Assembly: GCA_044348005.1 (NCBI GenBank)
Contig: JBIKTR010000005.1
Span: forward strand, 77,910-141,909
DNA from: JAJTHC01 sp044348005
GTDB lineage: Bacteria > Cyanobacteriota > Vampirovibrionia > Vampirovibrionales > JAJTHC01
Direction of reading: 5' to 3'
DNA: 64,000 bases
Within the stretch, counting starts at the first letter, position 1; each line of letters begins with the position of its first letter. The notes beneath the pieces were generated by a model that saw only the letters and a list, made by a program, of their open reading frames with translations, was not told the DNA's origin and ran no database searches. Below, one piece after another: positions 33,782-40,115 of this stretch. The translations under genes were made by a program, and so were the position numbers.

Positions 33782-35047
33782 CTAATAACCGAGCTTACTC
33801 GGTACCAATTCTTCGGTAGACGCTTCACTAAAAAAGGCGTGATGAATGGCCTGCACCGCCTGTTCACTTTGCGCGCTAGACACCAACACCGAAATTTTAA
33901 TTTCAGATGTCGCAATCATGCCGATGTTGATTTCCGCTTCCGCGAGCGCTTGAAACATGGCCGCCGCCACCCCCGGCCGATCAATCATCCCCACCCCGAC
34001 GATAGACACTTTGGCGACTTGATCGTCTAACAACACGTCTTTGGCGCCTAAGTCTTTGAGAATAGGCTTTAACACGGCATCCGCATTTTGTAAATCCCAC
34101 GTGTTGACGGTAAAGGCAATGTCGTTTGTGACGCCGTCTTGCCCAATGGATTGAATAATCATGTCCACACTAATGCCCTTTTCAGCGAGTGTTTTAAAAA
34201 GCTGGGCGGCAATGCCGGGTTTGTCCGGCAGGCCAGTGACGGCGACACGGGCTTGGTTTTTGTCACACGCGACGCCTGCAACGGCTCGGGTTGAATCTTG
34301 AGACATAAGGGCTTCATCCACAACAAGGGTTCCTTCATCGTTTAGGTTAAATGTACTGCGCACCCGCACTTTTACCCCCCAGCGACGGGCAGCTTCTACG
34401 GATCTAGGATGCAAAACCTTTGCCCCCAAGCGCGCGAGTTCGAGCATTTCAATATGGGCAATTTCTTCTAGCTTCATGGCCGTGGGCACCAAGCGAGGAT
34501 CCGTCGAATAAACGCCTGTGACATCGGTGTAAATGTCGCAGGCGTCGGCGTGTAAGGCACCCGCAAGCGCCACGGCGGAAGTGTCTGACCCCCCACGGCC
34601 AAGGGTGCAGAACTCCCCTTTGCTGTTTTCACCCTGAAAGCCTGTGACGATAACAATGGTGCCCGCTTCTAAGAGCTGTTTGACGTAGTCGGTTTGAATG
34701 TCTTTAATCCGCGCGGTGTTGTAGACGTCTTCCGTCTGAATGCCGGCTTGAAAGCCTGTGAGCGCAATGGCCTTGTAGCCACGGCTTTGTAAATGTAAGG
34801 CGAGTAAAGACGCCGAAACCATTTCACCTGTGGCGAGCAACATGTCGTATTCACGGCCTTGTGGGGCGCTGTGAAGGGCGTTGGCCAGAGCCACTAGGCC
34901 ATCAGTGGTTTTGCCCATGGCAGACACAATGGCCACCACTTGGGTGCCTGAATCGTAGGCGGCGCTAATGATGCTTGCCACGCCTTGGATTTTGTCGGTG
35001 TCGGCGAGTGAAGAGCCCCCGAATTTTTGAACCAGCAAACGCGTCAC
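33782..35047 (-). CDS. lysC: aspartate kinase
   Basis: 421 residues from a GTG at 35047 preceded by AAAAAGGAAC; a TTG seven codons earlier lies inside that site and is rejected. It phosphorylates aspartate, the first step to lysine, threonine, methionine and diaminopimelate. N-terminal QKFGGSSLADTDKI (8-21) and the kinase-domain GRGGSDTSAVALA (about 160-172) are diagnostic. Two ACT domains at the C-terminus (about 265-410) bind allosteric amino acids (LPDKPGIAAQLF, MIDRPGVAAAMF). The promoter is embedded in a 32-base palindrome. Convergent with mutS2, 26 bases apart. Confidence 0.96.
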   Translation of the reverse strand: MTRLLVQKFGGSSLADTDKIQGVASIISAAYDSGTQVVAIVSAMGKTTDGLVALANALHSAPQGREYDMLLATGEMVSASLLALHLQSRGYKAIALTGFQAGIQTEDVYNTARIKDIQTDYVKQLLEAGTIVIVTGFQGENSKGEFCTLGRGGSDTSAVALAGALHADACDIYTDVTGVYSTDPRLVPTAMKLEEIAHIEMLELARLGAKVLHPRSVEAARRWGVKVRVRSTFNLNDEGTLVVDEALMSQDSTRAVAGVACDKNQARVAVTGLPDKPGIAAQLFKTLAEKGISVDMIIQSIGQDGVTNDIAFTVNTWDLQNADAVLKPILKDLGAKDVLLDDQVAKVSIVGVGMIDRPGVAAAMFQALAEAEINIGMIATSEIKISVLVSSAQSEQAVQAIHHAFFSEASTEELVPSKLGY

Positions 35048-35069
35048 GGTGTTGTTCCTTTTTAACAAG

Positions 35070-35101
35070 TCTAGGCTTTCTACTATAGTAGAAAGCCTAG
35101 A
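35070..35101. promoter_or_regulatory. perfect 32-bp palindrome over the lysC promoter (operator candidate)
   Basis: The half-site TCTAGGCTTTCTACTA is perfectly mirrored with no loop. It covers the lysC -10 box and the transcription start region and so is a plausible repressor operator, or a hairpin in the leader RNA. Confidence 0.7.
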
Positions 35102-35111
35102 CGCCCGTCAA
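35082..35111 (-). promoter_or_regulatory. lysC promoter
   Basis: On the minus strand TTGACG (35111-35106), 18 bases, TATAGT (35087-35082). A duplicated promoter with the same geometry occurs at 35775-35804. Confidence 0.75.
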
Positions 35112-35188
35112 GCCCCAGATGTCTAAATGTTTGGCACGGCTCCCTAACCATTTTGGTCAAATCTGGACTGGAAGCGAGAAGCTGGAGT

Positions 35189-35605
35189 CTAACTGCCCCA
35201 CCCCTGTCTTATAGTAGATGGTTTTAATTCCCCAGAAGTATTCTGTGCTTCAACGAAATCAGTAAAAGCTCTAAATACTTCTTCTGGGGGCCTCTTCCCA
35301 GTGCGAAAAGTCAGCTCAACGATTGCTTTAACAAAAACAGTAGATAAATTAGCCCCTGGTGATATTGTTGGAGAAAGCGAAGAAGGATTGTGTGACAATT
35401 CAGAAATTTGTGCTGCTGCGGAAAACAATAATCCTTCTATTTCAGATGAAGTCATAAAACGTGTGCTAGGTTGTATTGCAGTGATAAAATTTCTTGCTAA
35501 AATATTTTTTGGGTCTAGATAATTACCAACCCCACTGCGTTGGGTGGGCGTGACGCTTGGTTTGGGGCTGTAAGTGGTAGGGCTCAGGCTAAGGCGATTA
35601 AACAT
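35189..35605 (-). CDS. hypothetical protein with N-terminal TQRxG-like motif
   Basis: 138 residues from the ATG at 35605 with AAAGGA upstream. The frame extends to 35761, but that part lies in a duplicated lysC 5' segment and is not needed. N-terminal residues 1-35 are Ser/Thr/Pro-rich with TPTQRSGVGN at about 19-28. The rest is mostly helical (TSSEIEGLLFSAAAQISEL and STVFVKAIVELTFRTGK). No signal peptide or membrane segment. Family unknown. It pairs with the next gene upstream (35913), which has a similar start, and is driven by the copied lysC promoter. Confidence 0.6.
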   Translation of the reverse strand: MFNRLSLSPTTYSPKPSVTPTQRSGVGNYLDPKNILARNFITAIQPSTRFMTSSEIEGLLFSAAAQISELSHNPSSLSPTISPGANLSTVFVKAIVELTFRTGKRPPEEVFRAFTDFVEAQNTSGELKPSTIRQGWGS

Positions 35606-35644
35606 AGAAAATCCTTTGGGTTTACTGTTGAATGACGGTGACGA

Positions 35645-35820
35645 AGGGGGGAATCGTGGGGGTGGCAAACATGTTGGCCACGCCGTTGATTTTTTCGGTG
35701 TTAGAGAGTGAATAGCCCCCAAATCTTTGAACGAGCAAACGGTATTATACTGTTTAAACAAGTTCAGATTTTTCAGTATAGTCGAAAGATAGTGCGTTCG
35801 TCAACCCTTAGACGTCTAAA
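35645..35820 (-). pseudogene. degenerate duplicate of the lysC 5' end and promoter
   Basis: Compared with 34970-35130, this stretch keeps the lysC codons for the start (GAGCAAACG, CCAAAT CTTTGAACG, GCCCCC, GATTTTTTCGGTG) and the upstream TTGACG and -10 box, with scattered changes. It carries stop codons and ends at the small gene at 35605. The lysC palindrome is no longer perfect here. Confidence 0.75.
35775..35804 (-). promoter_or_regulatory. duplicated lysC-type promoter
   Basis: TTGACG (35804-35799), 18 bases, TATACT (35780-35775). The -35 and the spacing equal those of lysC, and the -10 is one base closer to consensus. It points at the gene at 35189-35605. Confidence 0.7.
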
Positions 35821-35912
35821 GTTTCGGCTCTCTCGGTTGGGCGCTAGCCCTACGGAGCGACTATACATGAACGATTCTTTTCGGGTTACGGGGTCACGAT
35901 GACGAGGGGCCT

Positions 35913-36257
35913 TCACGCATCGGGGGGGAGGTTATTGAGAATATGTCGTAAAACACTTGTAACACCTTCAACACCATACTTTTTAGCTAATTGTTTATCA
36001 AGTCCTAAAATTGAGGAATGTAGTGCTTTGATGTTACCACCTCGTAACTGCAAAGCACTTTGCAAGGCTTCAAGTAATGTAGATCGCCATGTGGAGTCTG
36101 TTATATAATTTACATTGCTCCCTTGCTTGCAAGCTTCCGCCAATAATGTCTTTAGCCATCTTTCAGCCAAGTCAATTTCTCTCACCGTCTCACCAGCATT
36201 TCCCACGCGTTGTGGTTGTGGGGTAAACGGTTGATGCGGTATGGGTGAGAGAAGCAT
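35913..36257 (-). CDS. hypothetical protein with N-terminal PQRVG motif
   Basis: 114 residues from the ATG at 36257 with AAAGG upstream; a TTG six bases earlier is an alternative. MLLSPIPHQPFTPQPQRVGN at the start resembles the N-termini of the genes at 3818, 4951 and 35189. The remainder is helical (WLKTLLAEACKQG, LLEALQSALQLRGGNIKAL). A G7 run lies at its 3' end (35932-35938). No known family; it may be exported by a system that reads the shared N-terminus. Confidence 0.55.
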   Translation of the reverse strand: MLLSPIPHQPFTPQPQRVGNAGETVREIDLAERWLKTLLAEACKQGSNVNYITDSTWRSTLLEALQSALQLRGGNIKALHSSILGLDKQLAKKYGVEGVTSVLRHILNNLPPDA

Positions 36258-36398
36258 ATTCAAGCGGCCTTTCTGTTCTAAGGTACGTCACGACTCAGTA
36301 GTCACTGTCGTGGTATCAGCTAAAAGGGGCGTCAAGCCAAAAATGTGCTAGCGTTGCCGAATTGTTACATAAATCGGCCTAACCTTTCCGTAAGGTCG

Positions 36399-36431
36399 CT
36401 ATATTAAAATCCTCCGCTTAAGCGGAGGATT
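36399..36431 (-). terminator. terminator of tRNA-Asp
   Basis: A perfect palindrome, AATCCTCCGCTT with AAGCGGAGGATT (36408-36431), is followed on the minus strand by TTTAATAT. It lies six bases after the tRNA. Confidence 0.85.
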
Positions 36432-36437
36432 TAATGG

Positions 36438-36511
36438 CGGGCCAGACGAGGCTCGAACTCGCGACCTCATGCGTGACAGGCATGCACTCTAACCAACTGA
36501 GCTACTGGCCC
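36438..36511 (-). tRNA. tRNA-Asp(GUC)
   Basis: 74 bases on the minus strand: acceptor GGGCCAG pairs with CTGGCCC, discriminator G, D-arm AGCTCAGTTGGTTAGAGT, and anticodon loop CTGTCAC gives GTC. CCA is not encoded. Confidence 0.95.
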
Positions 36512-36974
36512 TTGTTGAGAAGTGGCTTTAGCAACTTCACTGAACTTATTTAATCGTGAACAGAACTTAAACGCAAGCTTTTTTTGAAATAGAGAGTAAA
36601 ACCCACGAAAAAGGGTGTGTTTCGCTTTGGGGTTGTTTCAACAGTTAAAAAATCGACCTTTTTCTTGAAAGCCAAACACGCCCAATCGCAAGTTTCACGG
36701 CGTTTAAACATTGTGAACAGGCAAAGTGTTGCCTGTATACAATTATCCTGTTCACAATTATTATGTGTGGGAGTAAACCAGAAATACTTCGTTTCGAAAA
36801 GCTTAGCAAAACCGTCAGAATCTTTCGAACACTATATTATCCATTCTACAAACTATTACAATCTATATTGTACCAAAGTCTTTTGAATTGGCTATAAAAG
36901 AAAAGGTGTTTCTTTTACATGAGCCTCTTATCCTGTCAAAAAATAAGGATTCTCTTTACACAAGGGAAGCGTTA
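36512..36974. other. AT-rich intergenic region with nested inverted repeats
   Basis: No gene is supported; small open frames here lack ribosome sites and cross the repeats. At 36710-36721 and 36747-36758 lie the 12-base arms ATTGTGAACAGG and CCTGTTCACAAT. Inside them AGGCAA-agtg-TTGCCT (36719-36734) forms a second hairpin. This looks like an operator or a structured RNA. Confidence 0.6.
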
Positions 36975-37043
36975 TGCACAAGAAAAGCCCAAAACGTGTG
37001 CAGATTAAATTGTATTGCACAAGAAAAGCCCAAAACGTGTGCA
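36975..37043. repeat. two 28-bp direct repeats
   Basis: Identical 28-base units at 36975-37002 and 37016-37043, period 41. Each begins TGCAC and ends GTGCA, so each is itself weakly palindromic. They abut the stop codon of the fic gene. Confidence 0.85.
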
Positions 37044-38186
37044 TTACAGCTCAAGCGTTTCAGCAATCGTTTTCGCACCCACATTATGAAGTAAGTTATA
37101 TAAATCGTTATTGATGTATAGCTTTTCTGTCCCCATAGGATAAATGCTCAACATCTTCAATTCAAGCAACTGTTTCAAGTATTTGTTAGCGGTATTACGA
37201 TGAACACCTAAGACTTCTTCCACATAAACCCGCTTCGTATACGGATGACTAAACAAGTGATTCAATAGCTCGTGGCTGTAAACATTGGGTAGTTCACTAC
37301 GGATTTTTATTTTATGTGCCTGCATCAATTCACGAATGGCATGAATCAACTGAATCGTTTGATAAGACGTTTGTTTCACACCTTCTAGCATGTATAAAAC
37401 CCATTCTTCCCACGAATCCTTTTCTCGTGCTTCCTGTAGCAAACGATAGTAATCTGCTTTGTTTTGATTGATGTAACGTGAAAGATAAAGAATTGGCGTG
37501 TCTAGCAAGCCTTCTTTCACTAAATATAAAATGTTGATGATGCGTCCTGTACGACCGTTGCCCTCAAAGAAGGGATGAATGCTTTCAAACTGATGATGAA
37601 TCATCGCCATTTTAATTAAGGGATCCCAATCACATAACGCCTCTTCATTGATGAAGGCTTCTAGGTTCTGCATATAGCGTAAAATTTCTTGCGGGTGCTG
37701 GGGCGGTGTGTAAATCACTTCCCCTGTTTGGTCGTTTTTAAGAACTGTGCCTGCTTGCGTTCTAAAGCCTGCATTATTGCCTTCTAGTTCGGCTTGAATG
37801 GCTTGAATATGGTTATTCGTCAACAACTGATGCGTTTTAACTGTATGGAATCCATTACGCAAGGCGGAGGCATACTGATGCACTTCCTTTGCTGAAATAC
37901 TGGCATACTGCCCAAGTCTATGATTACTGCGATACAGTTCATCATGCGTGGTGATGATGTTTTCAATGGCGGAAGAATCTTTGGCTTCTTGAAGTGAAAG
38001 CGTGTTGATGAGGATGTCCTGATTAGGTATCGTCAAGGCAACGCCCTTAAGTTCTGCTAAGGCACGGGACGCTTCTTGTAGCTTTTTTAAAACTCGTTTG
38101 CTTTCGAGTTCAATAGAGATAGGCAGTAAAGGCAAAGAGCTACCTTCAGGGTTGATGTGATCGTCATGTACCGTTTTTATAATCAT
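37044..38186 (-). CDS. class II Fic-domain protein with winged helix
   Basis: 380 residues. The Fic core motif HPFFEGNGRTGR is complete at 204-215, so AMP (or another NMP) transfer to a target protein hydroxyl is expected. The inhibitory helix motif SSAIEN (71-76), of the S/T-x3-E-N/G form, is N-terminal, which defines class II; its Glu75 would block ATP binding until relieved. A C-terminal helix-turn-helix (about 320-360, VYVEEVLGVHRNTANKYL) suggests DNA or partner binding. Length matches common Fic-HTH proteins. It stands alone, with no toxin-antitoxin partner visible. Confidence 0.9.
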   Translation of the reverse strand: MIIKTVHDDHINPEGSSLPLLPISIELESKRVLKKLQEASRALAELKGVALTIPNQDILINTLSLQEAKDSSAIENIITTHDELYRSNHRLGQYASISAKEVHQYASALRNGFHTVKTHQLLTNNHIQAIQAELEGNNAGFRTQAGTVLKNDQTGEVIYTPPQHPQEILRYMQNLEAFINEEALCDWDPLIKMAMIHHQFESIHPFFEGNGRTGRIINILYLVKEGLLDTPILYLSRYINQNKADYYRLLQEAREKDSWEEWVLYMLEGVKQTSYQTIQLIHAIRELMQAHKIKIRSELPNVYSHELLNHLFSHPYTKRVYVEEVLGVHRNTANKYLKQLLELKMLSIYPMGTEKLYINNDLYNLLHNVGAKTIAETLEL

Positions 38187-38437
38187 GTGTATCTAAAATC
38201 CCTTGTTTGCATCCTGTTTGATTGTAGCGTAAATATCAGTCAAAGGCAAAAACACGCCCCCTGTTTTTTAGGGGACGTTTTGGGGACACTGGGCATCGAA
38301 ACGTATTAAAAACAGTCGAATTACATCAAACATTCAGACAAAGAAAAACCGCTAAAACCCAATAAAATCAGATACTATAAAACGGCCTATGGTCTCTTCG
38401 TTTTCGCTTCATACCGCTTCAACATGTAAAAAAAATC
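38187..38437. other. intergenic region upstream of fic, no gene seen
   Basis: About 250 AT-rich bases. A small hairpin (CCCCT with AGGGG, 38258-38274, T-rich loop) is the only structure noticed. Confidence 0.4.
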
Positions 38438-38692
38438 GTGGGGTTTAGCCACTGGGCAAAGGGCTAAAAAATAGGGTATACTGAAAAAGAGTGGCTTTTT
38501 TCAAGAAGCCTTCACAACCCAGCACATTCCTTGAAAATCGAGTAAAAAAACCGACTTTCGTGGCCAGAAAACAGACTTTCGTGGCCAGAAAACAGACTTT
38601 TGTGGCCAGAAAACGGACTTTTGTGGCCAGAAAACGGACTTTCGTGGCCAGAAAACGGACTTTCCGACACACGAAATTAGGCCATTTTTACA
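38438..38692 (+). repeat. dispersed leader-array element, copy B (5 x 21 bp)
   Basis: The leader begins GTGGGGTTTA (38438-38447), has TATACT at 38477-38482 and AGAGTGGCT, and leads to an array where TGGCCA recurs at 38561, 38582, 38603, 38624 and 38645. The unit TGGCCAGAAAACGGACTTTCG differs from copy A by one base. The tail AAATTAGGCCATTTTTACA matches copy A. The leaders match over about 65 bases with a one-base indel. It lies directly upstream of ispG and in the same direction. A G8 run follows at 38702-38709. Confidence 0.9.
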
Positions 38693-38804
38693 TCGCTTGC
38701 AGGGGGGGGCAGACGACTGGGTTGAAGTGTTTTGTGTTTTTTTATGGCATAATAAGGTCATAATAAATGGTGCCACTTTTCTGAACCCTAAAAGGTATTT
38801 TTCT

Positions 38805-40013
38805 ATGCCCTCTGAATCCTTCACGCCAACAGAAGCTCACTTTACCGATGAACTCTACACCCCTATGGCTAGCGATTGGCCTTCTGTTGCTGGGCGTCCG
38901 CCCCGTCGTGCGTCTAAAAAAATATGGGTAGGCCCCGTCGCCGTAGGCGGAGATGCCCCCGTTTCGATTCAAAGCATGTTGGTGAATGACACCCGAGACG
39001 TCCAAGAAAGCATCACCCAAATTCAGCGCCTCGCGGATGCTGGGGTGGACATTGTGCGCCTTGCTGTACCTGATGCGGAAGCCGCAGAAGCCCTGAAATC
39101 AATCGTTTCAGCGTCTCCCGTGCCGATTGTAGCAGACATTCACTTTGATTATCGCCTCGCCTTGCAATCCGCAGACAACGGCGTACACGCCATTCGCATC
39201 AATCCAGGTAACATCGGTTCCAAAGATTTTGTGCGTAAAGTGGTGGAAAAATGCAAGGAACGGGCCTTGCCCATTCGCATAGGGGTTAATGGTGGTTCGG
39301 TTGAAAAGGCCATTAAACTCGCGTATCCCAAGCAAGTTGAACGTCAATTGGTGGAAAGTGCCTTGCTTAATGCCCGCATTTTAGAAGACGAAGGCTTTGA
39401 TCAATTCAAAATTTCAGTCAAAGCCAGCGACCCGTTGCAAGCAATTACGGCGTATCGAGAGTTGGCAAGGCGTTGTGACTACCCCTTGCACCTAGGCGTC
39501 ACCGAAGCGGGCACTTTAAAACGGGGCATTTCAAAAAGCGCTTTTGCCTTGGGAATGCTACTTTATGAAGGCATTGGCGACACCATTCGCGTTTCGCTGA
39601 CGGCGGACAGTGTGGAAGAAGTCTTTGCGGGGCAAGAAATTTTGCGTAGCGTGGGCCTGCGTCAAGAAGGGGTCAACATTATTTCTTGCCCCGCGTGTGG
39701 TCGCTGTGAAGTCGATTTACACGGACTCACCACCGAAGTCGAACAGCTGGTGGCGAAGTTGGATGTACCGTTAACTGTGGCGGTGATGGGCTGTTTTGTC
39801 AACGGTCCAGGAGAAGCAGAGCATGCGGATGTGGGCATTGCGGGGGGAATAGGGCAGTATTACATTTTTCGTGGGGAAGACCGTATTCGCCGTGTGCCTG
39901 AAGCAGACGCCTTAGACGCCCTGAAAGAAGAGATCAATCGTGCCACAGACGAGTTTAAAAAAGCCAACCCCAATTGGCAGGGAAGTAAGCAGGCGCAAGT
40001 GATTAAGCGCTAG
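38805..40013 (+). CDS. ispG: 4-hydroxy-3-methylbut-2-en-1-yl diphosphate synthase (IspG)
   Basis: 402 residues from the ATG at 38805 with AAAGG at 38791-38795; a longer frame would extend into the repeat element. IspG makes HMBPP in the MEP route to isoprenoids, using a 4Fe-4S cluster. Ligands Cys295 and Cys298 (SCPACGRCE), Cys330 and Glu337 (GCFVNGPGE) have the same spacing as in E. coli. The TIM barrel has SIQSMLVNDTRD near 53 and RINPGNIG near 130. Short bacterial form. The 21-bp array lies 113 bases upstream. Confidence 0.96.
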   Translation: MPSESFTPTEAHFTDELYTPMASDWPSVAGRPPRRASKKIWVGPVAVGGDAPVSIQSMLVNDTRDVQESITQIQRLADAGVDIVRLAVPDAEAAEALKSIVSASPVPIVADIHFDYRLALQSADNGVHAIRINPGNIGSKDFVRKVVEKCKERALPIRIGVNGGSVEKAIKLAYPKQVERQLVESALLNARILEDEGFDQFKISVKASDPLQAITAYRELARRCDYPLHLGVTEAGTLKRGISKSAFALGMLLYEGIGDTIRVSLTADSVEEVFAGQEILRSVGLRQEGVNIISCPACGRCEVDLHGLTTEVEQLVAKLDVPLTVAVMGCFVNGPGEAEHADVGIAGGIGQYYIFRGEDRIRRVPEADALDALKEEINRATDEFKKANPNWQGSKQAQVIKR

Positions 40014-40115
40014 GCGTCCCATGCTTGGTGTATTCTGCTCCAAAAAGTGACATGGGTTCTTATAATTTTTTTATAATGAAGGCAACGGTCGATTCTTACC
40101 CATGGGAGCATATTC

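Noticed and set aside
36617..37094. Two small plus-strand frames (89 and 68 codons)
   Set aside because: AT-rich, no ribosome sites, and they run through the nested hairpin and the 28-bp repeats.
38445..38824. Repeat-peptide open frames in both strands of copy B
   Set aside because: Same reason as for copy A. The real start of ispG is 38805.
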